64,000 nt of DNA. Origin: Rhodopirellula islandica. GTDB lineage: Bacteria; Planctomycetota; Planctomycetia; Pirellulales; Pirellulaceae. This document shows positions 1 through 11,300 of this stretch, piece after piece. The position numbers and the translations under genes were made by a program. The stretch is from positions 61,864 through 125,863 of the forward strand of contig NZ_LECT01000042.1 of the NCBI RefSeq assembly GCF_001027925.1, read 5' to 3'. Under the pieces are notes generated by a model that saw only the letters and a program-made list of their open reading frames with translations, was not told the DNA's origin and searched no databases. The number at the start of each line of letters is the position of its first letter. Position 1 is the first letter of the stretch.

Positions 1-1
1 G

Positions 2-2053
2 GACGAAGGCATGTTTGCATTCAACGCATCGCAACGCGAAGCGTTTGATACCGACTGGGCGTTCTCCCTGTTCATCAGTGACGCCTCCGACGACGCCGAT
101 GGCTACTACGCCTCAGGCGGATCGTTCTCGGGCGCCTTCGCATTCCCGGGTGGATTGTACGTCGTTGCCCCCTCCACCCGGCCCGCTCAAACCTTCGCCC
201 ATGAGATCTCCCACATCTTCTGGGGGTTGGACGAATACAGCGGCGGTGGGTCGTACGACCAAAGCCGTGGCTACTACAACACTCCCAACGACAACGCCGA
301 AGACAACCCGGCCCCCGGATTCACTCAGCAACCCAGCATCATGGCGGGCGGCAACAACCTGGTGAACGGGTACCAAAACTTCGTCTCGCCTGAGACCACC
401 TTCGCGATGATCGGATGGCAAGACTCCGACGGAGACGGCATCTTCGATGTGCTCGACGTCCCGCTGAACTTCGACGGCAGCGGTCACTACGATTCCCAAA
501 CCAACGAATTCCATTTCCGCGGGGAAGCGTCCTCCGCGACACTGATCAACCAAAACTCATCGGGACCACAAAGCGACATCACGCTCAATGTCGTGTCGGA
601 ATTGCAAGTCTCGATTGATGGTGGTGAATGGACGACGCTGCAGTCCCCCGACAGTCCCACTGCAACATTCGACTTTTCGATCGATGTCCCACCGACCATG
701 ACCTCGGTCTCCCTGCGAGTCATCGACGCCGCAACAGGAGTCACCAGCCAAACGTTGACGGGTTCAAGAACCACCCCCTTGGTTTCTGAGTCCCCCGTCG
801 CGGGCTTCGTCTACTTTGATGAAAACGGTGACTCCAACCGCAGCGAATTCGAATCCCTGCTGGCGGGGATCCAGTTGGATGTGCTCGCCGCCAACGGGAC
901 CGAACTGTCCAGCGGCAGTTTTGACGTCGCCGATGTCAGCCTGGACACCGACCTGTTGCCCACCGGCGGAATGACTTTCGCTGCCATCGGTGACAATGTT
1001 CGCACGGAACTCCAAGTCCAACAGGACACCCGGTTCGTCGACGAACCATTGATCCACGTGATGGACCAAAACTTCAGCCGCTGGTGGCCCGGCCTGGATT
1101 CCCGTCTGGGAATGGAAGTCACCTTTGATCAACCGGTTGGCCACGTCGAAGTCGATCTTGTCGGACTGCAAGACGACAGTTACGGACGAGTCGAGGCCTA
1201 TGACGCGGCTGGTAATTTGATCATGCGAGTCACCACGGACATCCGCAACACGGCCAACGGGAGTCTCAGCGAAGGTCAAAACCAAACGTTGACGCTGGTC
1301 GATCCCGAATCCCGGATCGCACGCATTGAAATTGCCGGGCATGCCTCCACCCAAATCGGAGTCACCGGGGTCCGGCATGGCGTCGAACCTCAAATTGTGA
1401 CGGACGCGTCCGGTGCCTTCACCCAAACCAACTTGGCCGACGGACAATATCAACTGCATTGGCAGCCCACGCAGGTCATTCACGCGATTGCCGATGCGAC
1501 GATCACCGTCGTGGGCGGACAAATCACTTCGGGCGTCACCACAGCGGGAGACCTGGTCTCCGTTGCTGCGACCCGAGTCGACAGCCCTCGCTACAACACC
1601 GACCTCGGCGAAGACGTCAACGGCGACGGGGTCGTCACCGCCTTGGATGCACTGCAAGTCATCAACGACTTGAATGCCAACGGCGACCGCACCCTGACCT
1701 TCGCTGAAACCACCGGCTCCAAGATCGACGTCACCAACGACGGCAACGTCTCTGCCTTGGATGCGTTGCGAGTCATCAACAAACTCAACGAACTCGACGG
1801 TGGATCAGAACCTTCCGGCGAATACATCGCGGATGCTCAATCAAGCGGCACCGGCGGAGACAACTCATCGGACTCGAATTCTTCCGATTCAAGTGGTTTC
1901 GCGGCCTTCTCCCATGCGACGAACGATTCCCTCGCGTCGCATGACGTGCCCCAGCCAACATTCGATCAACAGGGTTCCAACGACGCCATCTTCCGCGATG
2001 ACGAAACCCTGGGCGAAATCCTCGGTCTGGAAGCCAAATTCATCGCTTCCTAA
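2..2053 (+). CDS. Secreted zinc metalloprotease with C-terminal dockerin repeats (5' truncated by window)
   Basis: The frame is open to the left edge, so the true start lies outside; the first ATG inside is at 11. The sequence HEISHIFWGLDEY (about residues 64-76 from that ATG) fits an HExxH zinc-protease site and resembles the M64-type HExxHxxxGLxDEY pattern. A calcium-loop-like DSDGDGIFD stretch follows, then a SdrD-B-like segment (GFVYFDENGD) near residue 266. Two dockerin-type repeats, DVNGDGVVTALDALQVIN and DVTNDGNVSALDALRVIN, lie near residues 535-600. The tail is rich in Ser, Asp and Gly. I infer an extracellular or surface peptidase; the dockerin-like repeats suggest anchoring or calcium-dependent association, not a true cellulosome. 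The TAA stop is also the first base triplet of a dispersed palindromic repeat. Confidence 0.8.
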   Translation, partial: DEGMFAFNASQREAFDTDWAFSLFISDASDDADGYYASGGSFSGAFAFPGGLYVVAPSTRPAQTFAHEISHIFWGLDEYSGGGSYDQSRGYYNTPNDNAEDNPAPGFTQQPSIMAGGNNLVNGYQNFVSPETTFAMIGWQDSDGDGIFDVLDVPLNFDGSGHYDSQTNEFHFRGEASSATLINQNSSGPQSDITLNVVSELQVSIDGGEWTTLQSPDSPTATFDFSIDVPPTMTSVSLRVIDAATGVTSQTLTGSRTTPLVSESPVAGFVYFDENGDSNRSEFESLLAGIQLDVLAANGTELSSGSFDVADVSLDTDLLPTGGMTFAAIGDNVRTELQVQQDTRFVDEPLIHVMDQNFSRWWPGLDSRLGMEVTFDQPVGHVEVDLVGLQDDSYGRVEAYDAAGNLIMRVTTDIRNTANGSLSEGQNQTLTLVDPESRIARIEIAGHASTQIGVTGVRHGVEPQIVTDASGAFTQTNLADGQYQLHWQPTQVIHAIADATITVVGGQITSGVTTAGDLVSVAATRVDSPRYNTDLGEDVNGDGVVTALDALQVINDLNANGDRTLTFAETTGSKIDVTNDGNVSALDALRVINKLNELDGGSEPSGEYIADAQSSGTGGDNSSDSNSSDSSGFAAFSHATNDSLASHDVPQPTFDQQGSNDAIFRDDETLGEILGLEAKFIAS

Positions 2054-2121
2054 GCAGGTCGGCAGGAATGACCCGGCTTAACCATGTGAACCGTTTGGGC
2101 GTTCGCCCCGGTGCACGTGGG
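2051..2121 (+). repeat. Left half of the 127-bp palindromic element (copy C)
   Basis: This matches the left half of the complete copies at 13606-13732 and 16040-16166: TAAGCAGGTCGGCAGGAATG, then AACCATGTGA and CCGTTTGGGCGTT. The match fades after about 70 bases and no right half is seen. Its first TAA is the stop codon of the metalloprotease gene. Confidence 0.75.
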
Positions 2122-2487
2122 AAGAAGAACGCTTGCCAAAACAGCTCCCATGCCGAACGACAACAACCGGTCGGCTAAGGCCTGATCTCTCGCGTTTCCC
2201 AACAGATCCCCGGAAGCTTTTCGAGAATCCTCTGGAAGCACTGACAATTTGGGCATTGCTCTGCGCCTGTTGTCGGTTGCCTTGAAAATGCCGAAGGTCG
2301 GTTCGTTCCCTGAGGCTCGGGCTCTTCAAGAAAGCGTTCCCTGAGTCCCCACCTTGGAACCACACAAACCATCAAAGTGGCTGTGTCGCTCCAGCGGGAC
2401 CCCGGACCGTTGCGATCCAAAACGGTGTTTGAATCGCGACGTTTCAGATTGGCTGCGCGTGGGACACGCGTCTGACACCGTGGCTCA
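2122..2487. other. Intergenic stretch without a supported gene
   Basis: Short open frames occur on both strands but none has a recognisable domain or a ribosome site. The stretch separates the metalloprotease gene from the 3' end of the response-regulator gene. I see no feature here beyond the repeat half-copy to its left. Confidence 0.5.
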
Positions 2488-3231
2488 TCACCTGACAGGC
2501 GAGAGCTGGCTCTTCGCCAGGCTCTTGGGATGGAGCACTCGCTCGGAACGATCGCTGCGGAAGGTGAATTCCAATGCCGAATCCGCGGAGGCCAACGATG
2601 GATCCAACTCCACCAGCAAGCCGGCCTTTTGAAATCGCTTGAGCAGTTGCAGCGGATTGCAACAACTGAACTTCTCTAGAACGCTGCTTTGGCATCGGGC
2701 CGCTTCCGTGAACGTCAGCTCGCGTTGCGCGGCAATGGCTTTGATGGACAAACCGTCGCAAACCGAGGGAAGAACCAGGCGTTCTTGTTCGGTCAACGTC
2801 GCCAACTCCTCTTTCAATTGCAGAGCCAAGTTCATTCGCATTTCACGATCTTCACCAATGGAAAGAGCCGTTTTCACCAGCGAAACAAATCTCTCTGGAT
2901 CCACTGGTTTTTCAAGCAGATCCAAGGCGCCCAGACGCATCGCTGCCGTGGCAATCGGAACCGTCGCGACTCCCGAAACCAAGATGATTGGAATGTCCAA
3001 GCAACGTTCCAGCAGTTCTCGCTGAAGCGAAGGGCCATCCAGACCCGGCATCCGAACATCCACGACCAGACACGCGATCTGGCTCTGGCCGAGTTCCGCC
3101 AAGAAGGCATCTGAATCGGCGTACTCTCTCACAGCGATCCCGACTGACGCCAGAATTCGCCCAATTGCAATGCGATCAACCTCGTTATCGTCGACCAGGT
3201 GTATCGTCGGCGATTTGGTTTCATCACTCAT
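2488..3231 (-). CDS. FixJ/NarL-type response regulator with degenerate HTH
   Basis: This 247-residue protein has an N-terminal receiver domain: acidic pair D14-D15 in HLVDDNEVD, phospho-acceptor D58 in CLVVDVRMPGLDG, and the conserved Lys in LLEKPVDPERF. That pattern is typical of FixJ-like regulators. The C-terminal part (LTEQERLVLPSVCDGLSIKA) resembles a LuxR-type HTH, but the recognition-helix region is poorly conserved, so DNA binding is less certain. I chose the ATG at 3231 because the receiver domain begins right after it; a longer frame runs to 3282. No histidine kinase is beside it. It is divergent from the GH5 gene across about 250 bases and may control the exopolysaccharide locus (inference). 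Confidence 0.85.
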   Translation of the reverse strand: MSDETKSPTIHLVDDNEVDRIAIGRILASVGIAVREYADSDAFLAELGQSQIACLVVDVRMPGLDGPSLQRELLERCLDIPIILVSGVATVPIATAAMRLGALDLLEKPVDPERFVSLVKTALSIGEDREMRMNLALQLKEELATLTEQERLVLPSVCDGLSIKAIAAQRELTFTEAARCQSSVLEKFSCCNPLQLLKRFQKAGLLVELDPSLASADSALEFTFRSDRSERVLHPKSLAKSQLSPVR

Positions 3232-3481
3232 GTCTAAATCCTTTTCGAATAACCAACGAACTTTGCATGCCCGCAAAGTCAAACATCGCCCCGTTCAAAG
3301 GTACGACATGGAAGACTGTGGGGAGACGCAATGTCCACGTAATGAACACAGGAACACCCCCCCTCGGTTGGTTATAACGATCGAATGGCGCATCCGCGCT
3401 TCAAACGTAACCTATTGTTCTGAAAGGGCAGACGCGAAGACAAAAACAACACAGACCAAGACTTCTTTGGGGCAAAAGACA

Positions 3482-4582
3482 ATGAGACCGATCTACTGGG
3501 GGCCGTGCCTGTTCGTCGTTGTGATCAGTTTGATGCGTGTGCACGAATCATCCCAAGCGGACCACGTTCTCAAGCAAGACTTTCCAACTTCGATCGGAGT
3601 CTCGATCGCTGGACCTGAATTCGGAACTCATCATTCCGATTTTTCAAACGCCAATCCAGGCGTCTTTGAAGTCGACTACACCTATCCGGGCGCTTCGACG
3701 ATCGAGCCATTGGCACAGCGTGGGATTCGCTTGATGCGATTGCCGGTCCGATGGGAGCGTTTGCAGCCGGCACTCGGCGAAGAACTGGATCCACAAGAAC
3801 TTGACCGCTTGGTCCGAACCATCGCCCAGGTGAGAGCCTCCGAAGCTCGAGTGATCATCGATCTGCACAACTACGGGCGGTACCGAACCCTCACTGCCCG
3901 GGGACCTCGGGATTGCATCATCGATCAAAGGATCGACGGGCAAACCCCGGTTTCAAGCGAGCACTTGGCTGATCTTTGGACCCGGTTGGCAATCCATTTC
4001 CACGATAATTCAACTGTGATTGCTTACGGGTTGATGAATGAACCCCATGACATGGGGCGTTCCAAATGGGACGAAATTTCTCAGCGTTCAGTCGATGCGA
4101 TTCGAGCTGTTGACCAACAAACATGGCTCCTGGTTGCCGGTGATGCCTGGTCCTCCACCGAGAAATTTTCCCGCGTCAACGGCCCAGACGCTTGGATCAA
4201 CGATGCGACAGGACGCGTGCTCTACGAAGGGCACTGCTACTTGGACCACGATTCCAGCGGTCAATACAAACTGTCCTTCGCTGAAGAAGCATTCAATGAC
4301 CCCAGCATCAGGCAACGCCCCGCCAAGCGACTGCAGCCCTTCGTGGAATGGTGCCAACAGAATCGCGTGCGAGGATTTGTGGGTGAATTTGGCGTGCCCG
4401 TTGACGACGCCAATTGGAACGACCTCTTTTCGGAAATGCTGGTGCAAATGGACCAAGCCGATCTTGGCGGGTGCGTCTGGGCAGCTGGGCCCTGGTGGGC
4501 GGACTACCCGCTTTCAGTGGAGGTGGGCCATTCCAAAGAACTGGATCCATTGTCGTTGCGGAAAATTGTGGAACGGAATTGA
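3482..4582 (+). CDS. Secreted glycoside hydrolase family 5 (endoglucanase-like)
   Basis: The 366-residue protein has a hydrophobic signal segment (GPCLFVVVISLM) and a GH5 TIM-barrel pattern. Both catalytic glutamates are visible: E187 in GLMNEPHD as acid/base and E302 in GFVGEFGVP as nucleophile. GH5 enzymes cleave beta-1,4-glucans or mannans; specificity cannot be read from this sequence. It lies 66 bases upstream of a BcsA-like synthase on the same strand, the position in which other bacteria keep the cellulase BcsZ (GH8) or another glucanase needed for cellulose export. I infer the same accessory role. The ATG at 3482 was chosen because it directly precedes the signal sequence; the open frame extends further upstream. 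Confidence 0.85.
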   Translation: MRPIYWGPCLFVVVISLMRVHESSQADHVLKQDFPTSIGVSIAGPEFGTHHSDFSNANPGVFEVDYTYPGASTIEPLAQRGIRLMRLPVRWERLQPALGEELDPQELDRLVRTIAQVRASEARVIIDLHNYGRYRTLTARGPRDCIIDQRIDGQTPVSSEHLADLWTRLAIHFHDNSTVIAYGLMNEPHDMGRSKWDEISQRSVDAIRAVDQQTWLLVAGDAWSSTEKFSRVNGPDAWINDATGRVLYEGHCYLDHDSSGQYKLSFAEEAFNDPSIRQRPAKRLQPFVEWCQQNRVRGFVGEFGVPVDDANWNDLFSEMLVQMDQADLGGCVWAAGPWWADYPLSVEVGHSKELDPLSLRKIVERN

Positions 4583-4648
4583 CGCCGTGTCACAAAGTCA
4601 GAGCTAGGCTTTCAGACTTGCCCCCCACTCTCGTCTGACAAGTCATCC

Positions 4649-7600
4649 ATGTTCGGAAGCTCCAATCGTTTCATCCGTCGCACTTCCATCATTGCCGCCA
4701 TGCTGGTGTCCGTGGTCTACCTCGGATTTCGCGGCGCGTTCACGCTGAACTTCGACAGTGTGTATGCAACGAGTGCATCGCTCTCGCTGTATGTCGCCGA
4801 GCTCTACGGTTGCTTGCTGATGCACCTGTACTTTTTCCAAATTTGGGAAATTGTGGAGCCCGAACCGGTTGCTCCGCTCAAAAACCGAACCGTCGACGTC
4901 TACATTCCAACCTACAACGAAGACCCCAGTCTTCTGCGCGGCACCATTTCCGCTGCGCTCGCGTTGCACTACGAACACGAAACCTACGTGTTGGATGATG
5001 GCAACCGTCCCGCCGTGGCAGAGTTGTGCGATGAACTGGGCGCGACCTACATCAACCGCGACACCAATTTGCATGCCAAGGCAGGCAATTTGAACCATGC
5101 GATGGGAATCACGGCGGGTGAATTCGTGGTCATCTTCGATGCCGATCACATCTCCCGCCAAGACTTCATCACCCGACTGTTGGGCTACTTCGAAGACGAC
5201 CGATTGGGATTCGTCCAGACGCCCCACTCGTTTTACAACTTCGACAATTTCCACGGGACTCTGGACTACGGTCGGCAAACCTACTGGGAAGAAGGCGAGA
5301 TCTTCTACAATGTGATCCAGCCCGGCAAGAACTACTGGAACGGTGTCTCGTTCTGCGGCAGTGCCGCGATGTTCCGCCGGACCGCCCTGGAAGACGTCGG
5401 TTGCGTGGCCACTGAAACTATCACCGAAGACATGCACACCGGTCTTCGACTGCATGCCAAAGGCTGGAACTCGCTCTTCGTGAATGAGCGCTTGGTCAGC
5501 GGCCAAGCGGCCACCGATGTCACGACCTTCAACACACAACGTCTGCGTTGGGGAGAAGGCAATCTGGGAATCTTCGCCCATGACAATCCCTTCACAATGC
5601 CAGGCCTGACGTTTGCGCAGCGTCTTTGCTACTTGGGATCGATGCTCAGTTGGACGACTGGAATTCAGAAGCTGCAGTTGTACCTGGCTCCGATGTTGAT
5701 GCTGTTGACCGGCGTCGCACCGGTTGCGGAACTGTCTTGGACGTTGGGGATCATCACGTTGATCTACATGCTCACGATCTGGACCGCCGTGACCGTGACG
5801 AGCAATGGACACGGCAATTTGATTGGGACCGAATTGACACACATGGCATCGTTCTGGACTCAAATCCAATCCTGCTACCGAGCCGTGTTCAAACGCAAAA
5901 AGACCACCTTCGTTGTGACGTCCAAACGAGGCCGGCAAACCAACAGCATTCGCCGCTTCATCATGCCTCAATGCTTGTACATCGTCGGCAGTGCCTTGGC
6001 CATTGCCTGGGCATCGACCAAGTATTCGATCGGGTTGACGCATGACTTGACGGGGGTCCTGGTAGGTTCGTTTTTGCTGCTGAGCCAGTGTTGGTTTGCT
6101 TGGCAGGTGATCCAGCGATCGCTTCGGGCCTCAGACGAAACAGAAGAAATCTGGCGTCACCCCTGTGCTCTGCACATGACCTATCAAATCGGCGAGGAAG
6201 ATGACCGTCGCGTTGGAACAGCTGTCACGTGCGACCTGAACGAAGTGGGGGTGGGCTTCCACGCCTTCGAGGATCTGCCAATCGATCAAGACATCGACTT
6301 GACCATCTCAGCGATGGGATTGACCGCGACCTGTCGAGCACGACTGTGCCAAAAATCGCAGGGTTTGCAGTCGCAATCCTCCCGTGACGGCAACGCAACC
6401 AGCTATCGCTACGGGTGTGAGTTTGTGGAGCCGTCGACTGAAGCCCTTGGCGTGATCTGGCGGCTGTGCTCGGACTACGCCACAACGCGGATGTACGACC
6501 AGTTCGAATCGCGAAAGAAGCATCGTGACGACTCGATCGAAGTCCAGTTAGCAACCAGTGAGATGGATGATGAACGCATCAATTTGCCCATCTCCCTGTC
6601 GGACGGGTCAACCAAGTATGAACCCACCGTCACGGAAGGGATCACGGCCCACGGGTGCATGGTCCTCGCCACCAATTGCCCCGACATCGGAACGGAAACT
6701 CGTTTCGTTCTGACCACACCGCTAGGACGAATCGCGGGCACAACGGTGGTCACCGAAATCCATCAGGTGAAACTCGGATGCGTGCCGCTGCAACTCGCCA
6801 AATTGGACTTCGTGGGCTTCACGGGCGAGGGCCGAAGCCTGCTGCTCTCGCTGTGCAATGCCAGTGACCAGAATCGCGTCAGCGCCGTGGTGAAACTTCA
6901 ACCACCCGAACGCCAGTTGCCTCGCGTACGCCCAGCCATCTTGACCGGCACACTGTCCATTGCGGCGTCTCTGATCGCAATCTTCGGAACCTTGGTTTGG
7001 AACCAGGATGATATCCTGTTGAACTTCAATCAGCAGGCAACTGTCGTCCCACAAGAAACCCGCGTCAAACTGGCATCCCTGTTGGCCAAAACCGTCGCAG
7101 ATCCAGATGCAGACGAACAACGAATCGTTCGCTTGCGCGAAATCTTCCAGAACTTGGGGGATCGCCAGAGCATCGGCAAGCTGGATCAACTGATCATGGA
7201 TCGAGATGTCACCACGTTCACCGCGAAATTCTGTCGAGCACAGACCTTCGATGGCGCCGAAATGTACGACCGCGCCCTGCCCATCTACGCTGACTTGCTG
7301 GAGCATGTCGAGGAAGCCAGCGATGATCAAGAACGCAACGAACTGTTCATCTCAGCCGGACGCAACCACGCCAACCGAGGTGACGTGGCGAGAGCTGTGG
7401 CTTTGTTCTCTCGAGTTGACCCGCTGGTTGTCAAAGACGATCCCAAGTTACGCCGTGAACACGCAGGCTTGTTAGCCAAGGTCGGCCGAATCGAAGAAGC
7501 CATCTCATTCTTGACCGAAGACGATGATTCAGAACCCAGCTATGAAGATCGCCTTCACCGGGCACACCTCTACGCGTCCGCTCGGCATTTTGATCAGGTG

Positions 7601-8170
7601 ATTGAACATTGTCATGCGTTGCTAACGATTGATTCCGAGGATCCCGCTGTCCTGAAATTGCTTGCCAACGCAGCCTTGGGGCGAGACGATTTCGAATTGG
7701 CAATGTCGACCATGGATCGTTTGGTGCAACTCCGTCCCGATGACTCAGAGGCCCGCCGACTGCATGCTTTGACTTGTTTGTGGAATCACGATGGCGAGCG
7801 GGCGATGAGATTGATCGAACCCATTTTGGTGGCCAATCCCAACGACGCGGAGTTGCAACGCTCCTTTGTCGAAGCGAGTCTGTTGGTGGACCAGTTGTCG
7901 CCCTCCCAGTCAGCCCAACTGCAACGGGTTGCTTTGGCCATCTCAGAGGGCCCCAATGCAGGCGTCGCCGGACAGACGATGGTGGCGGCAATGGCGCGGC
8001 ACAATCAAACCGAGTCATTGATCCCTTTCTTGACTCAAATGGTTGAAGAACGTCCCCACGAGATCAAACTGCGATTGCAATTGGTGGACCTCTTGGAATC
8101 GGCAGGCGATTTCCGCTCCGCTGAAAAGCATCTGAATTGGCTGCTCACGGCGACCACTGCGTCGTTGTAA
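4649..8170 (+). CDS. BcsA-like cellulose/polysaccharide synthase fused to PilZ-like and TPR regions
   Basis: This 1173-residue membrane protein is a family-2 glycosyltransferase. Two N-terminal membrane helices (about 9-29 and 45-66) precede the catalytic domain, which has D116-D117, D164-A-D166, T259-E-D261 and Q297-RLR-W301, the D, DxD, TED and QxxRW signatures of processive cellulose synthases. Further helices lie near 330-370 and 445-490. A PilZ-like segment follows (about 500-620, DLNEVGVGF); I do not see a canonical RxxxR, so c-di-GMP binding is doubtful. A second, weaker PilZ-like stretch covers about 630-720. A last membrane helix near 761-785 is followed by some 390 residues of TPR-like helices that would be periplasmic. 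Ordinary BcsA ends after PilZ. No bcsB is present here. Confidence 0.85.
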   Translation: MFGSSNRFIRRTSIIAAMLVSVVYLGFRGAFTLNFDSVYATSASLSLYVAELYGCLLMHLYFFQIWEIVEPEPVAPLKNRTVDVYIPTYNEDPSLLRGTISAALALHYEHETYVLDDGNRPAVAELCDELGATYINRDTNLHAKAGNLNHAMGITAGEFVVIFDADHISRQDFITRLLGYFEDDRLGFVQTPHSFYNFDNFHGTLDYGRQTYWEEGEIFYNVIQPGKNYWNGVSFCGSAAMFRRTALEDVGCVATETITEDMHTGLRLHAKGWNSLFVNERLVSGQAATDVTTFNTQRLRWGEGNLGIFAHDNPFTMPGLTFAQRLCYLGSMLSWTTGIQKLQLYLAPMLMLLTGVAPVAELSWTLGIITLIYMLTIWTAVTVTSNGHGNLIGTELTHMASFWTQIQSCYRAVFKRKKTTFVVTSKRGRQTNSIRRFIMPQCLYIVGSALAIAWASTKYSIGLTHDLTGVLVGSFLLLSQCWFAWQVIQRSLRASDETEEIWRHPCALHMTYQIGEEDDRRVGTAVTCDLNEVGVGFHAFEDLPIDQDIDLTISAMGLTATCRARLCQKSQGLQSQSSRDGNATSYRYGCEFVEPSTEALGVIWRLCSDYATTRMYDQFESRKKHRDDSIEVQLATSEMDDERINLPISLSDGSTKYEPTVTEGITAHGCMVLATNCPDIGTETRFVLTTPLGRIAGTTVVTEIHQVKLGCVPLQLAKLDFVGFTGEGRSLLLSLCNASDQNRVSAVVKLQPPERQLPRVRPAILTGTLSIAASLIAIFGTLVWNQDDILLNFNQQATVVPQETRVKLASLLAKTVADPDADEQRIVRLREIFQNLGDRQSIGKLDQLIMDRDVTTFTAKFCRAQTFDGAEMYDRALPIYADLLEHVEEASDDQERNELFISAGRNHANRGDVARAVALFSRVDPLVVKDDPKLRREHAGLLAKVGRIEEAISFLTEDDDSEPSYEDRLHRAHLYASARHFDQVIEHCHALLTIDSEDPAVLKLLANAALGRDDFELAMSTMDRLVQLRPDDSEARRLHALTCLWNHDGERAMRLIEPILVANPNDAELQRSFVEASLLVDQLSPSQSAQLQRVALAISEGPNAGVAGQTMVAAMARHNQTESLIPFLTQMVEERPHEIKLRLQLVDLLESAGDFRSAEKHLNWLLTATTASL

Positions 8171-8347
8171 ACGAGCCAGCGGTTGTGAACCTTGGCCGAA
8201 CCATCGCGTGAACATCATGCAATCGTACGGCAGGCCCTGAACCCTCCGATTCCTCCCCGGGCGGCTTCTGAAACACCGCAACGCCAATTGACTGTTTGCC
8301 GAAATGCGACGTGGCGGGCAGCACTTGCGGGCAACACCGTCATCCAA

Positions 8348-11300
8348 TCACGGGAACCGGATCGTGAACAAACCGCCCACGCCAACGCTGTTGTAGACTT
8401 CCGAGAGGATGACCGAGGTTTTCACCTCCGCACTCAACCATCCCTGGTGATCTCGATGCGCGGCTGCTTCGAACAGTCCGTAGCCAACGCTGTCAGAGTC
8501 GATCCGCACTCCACCGTAGGCCGACACCCAATGGGCATCCGCACCATGAAAGTTGTGAGGACTCAGCCACTTGCGGACTTCCATGCCACTGGACGCAAAC
8601 GTGAATGCAGACGGACTGAAATACGGATGAAGTATCCCAGTCAAATCATCAGGGTCGGCGTTGAATCGAGTTGATTCGTTGAACGCGATCAAATTCCAAT
8701 CCGTCTTCCATCGCAATTGTGTGCGTCCAGGAATCAGCAAGTAGTTGTTCTGAACCAACACTTCTTGTGAAAGATTGTCATCGGAATAGCCCGCCAAACG
8801 GTACATCGCGGCCGCATCCCAACGCCAGGAAAAGTTCGTTGCTGCGGTCAGTTCCAAACCACCACGAAAGGTGTCTTGACGGATTGATTCACCGTTTGCA
8901 GCGATGTTCTCCAAGAATCCCGCCAGCCCGAGATGAACGTCCGCCGGCGTTCGCCAGTTCAATCCCGCGCGAAACGGGACTCGTGTTGAGAAACCTTGAT
9001 CGTATTGTTCCAACTCCGCCAACGCGAATAAACGCAGGTGGTCCCATGGTTTGGTTTGGAAACCAAGAATCGCCACGTTCCCATCCGCATCCTCGCCTTG
9101 TTTGGGCCGCAAAAAACGATGGGCATAGCCAGCGATGAGGTATTCGTCCTGATCTCCAATTGGTTTGACCACCCGAGTGTCCAAACGCAACGAGGTGAGA
9201 TCGGTCAACCCTTGCCGGCCGGACCGGAATTCAAACTGAAAGGAGTTCAGAATCTGTGGTCGTGTTTCCAATTGCATCCGCCGCTTGGCAATCAAGGCCT
9301 CCGTATGGCACGGATCGAGACGGAGCAAGCAGTCGTACCGGGCGATGGCCTTCCGAGTTTGGTTCAAAGCAGAATGGACCTGGCCCAGATCAAACTGAGC
9401 TTCCTGGTTGGTTGGGTCCAACTGAAGCAAGGATTGATAGTTTGCCTGCGCGGTTCGCGGCTTCCAGTCCTTGTAGTACTTGGCCTTCCGTTCCGCTTCG
9501 ATGAGTTGCAAGCGGTTGCTAGCCTGTTCGTATTCGACCTGCAACGCGTTCAGGTCACTGTGCATCAAGCTCGCACCAGGCAAAAACTCCTGTGGACGGT
9601 GGCGTGCTTTCGCTTCCGCATACGCACGGTTCGCCGCATCCACGCCCTTCCACGCGTATTGCATGCGAGCGTATTCGATCCGTGCCGTTTCGTGTTGGGG
9701 GAACGCCGTCAGAATCATGTCGAACGACTTGTTTGCCAAGCTGAAATCATTCGTGCGGGTGTAGGAACGCGCCAGCCCCAAGCGGGCACGGGTGTTCATC
9801 GGCGATGCCGCCAGTGCCGAAACGAAACTCGATCGATCGTCACAATCGCCAGAGCATCGATTGCACATCGATCGGGATTCCCCCAGCAAGCACATCAGGT
9901 ACACATTGCTCGGGTCGAACATCAAGGCTTGCTGCAACAATCGCTCTGCCAACTTGCACTCGCAGTCGGCCATGGCCAATTGAGCGATCGTGACTCGATC
10001 TTTCGTCATGGGGGCGAACGAATTTCGCTCGTCCGACAACACTTGCTCGGCCTCCGCTTCACGGTCCAGTGCGATCAAACAGCGATACAGGCCGTATCGA
10101 AGCTTGGCCGAATCGCCCCCCTGCATTCGCCGTGTTTCTTGGAGCGTGTCCTCGGCTTCCGCAAAGCGTCCCTGCTTGAGCTGTGACAGTCCGAGGGTCG
10201 TGCGAATCTGGATTTTCGTGGCGACATCCAGTGCAATCCCTTGGGCACCCGCCAAGGCTGCCACGCAGACTGATTCCGCGGCGGCATAATCTCGTCCACG
10301 CAGCAAGATGTCAGCGACCGCTGCTTCCTGTGCCAACGTCGCCGGATGCGATGAATGACGCAGCGTTTGAATCGCCTCACTGACTCGGTTTTGTTTCAAC
10401 AACGACTCAGCCAGCATTTGGACCGAGTGTGATTGCTTCGTCCCCAAATTGCGGAAAACGGTTTCAGCAGCGCGATCATCTCCAATCGCATGGTAGAGCG
10501 TTCCTAAACCAACCTGCGCCAACTCATCGCCTTCGTTGTTGACCAACAGCGATCGATAGATTGCAAACGCTTTGGCATGTTCGCCAAACGCGGTTTGATA
10601 GTTGGCGGTTTCCAGTCTCACCAAACGATGGTCGGGAGATCCGGCGTTCGTCTCTTCAATCGAATCCAAAACCGCTTTCGCACCGTTCATGTCGAACAGA
10701 CGCACCAGAACACGAACAATCTTGGTCTGTGTGCTGACATGATTGGGTCGCAGCACGGAAGCGGACTGGTACACCATCAATGCCAACCGATCGGCACCGT
10801 CTCGATACAACGTGTCGGCCAATTCAATCCGACTGTCAAACGTGAACTCCGGATTCGATTGCAGCTCCTCGAGATAGCGATGGATGACCACGTTCTCGCC
10901 CATTCGCGAATTCGCGAGCACCAGCATCACGAGGACTTGCGGGTTGCCGGGATCGGATTCGTACAAGCGGAGCAGCACTGCAACGGCATCTCCGGGGTGC
11001 TGAATCTCAATCAGAAGTTCGGCGATCGCCAATTCGTTCTGCAACGGCAAACCAGGCAAATCTCGCAGGTGTCGCTCGTAGACCTCCACTGCCTCGGCAA
11101 GGTTGCCTTGCCAGGCAAGCACGCGGGCAAAGGAGATCAGAACATCCACATTCGCTTCACCGCTTTCGACGATCTTGCGAAACGAACGTTCTGCATTGAG
11201 ATGTTTTCCCTGCTGAATCAACAACTCGGCATGCAAGATGTGAAACGGAATGGAATCGGGAAACTGCTCCACCAGCACCTTCAACGATTGCTCCGCCTTC

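Noticed and set aside
4643..6043. 466-codon minus-strand open frame over the BcsA-like gene
   Set aside because: It is fully antisense to a gene with clear catalytic motifs and shows no domain; GC-rich codon use creates such shadows.
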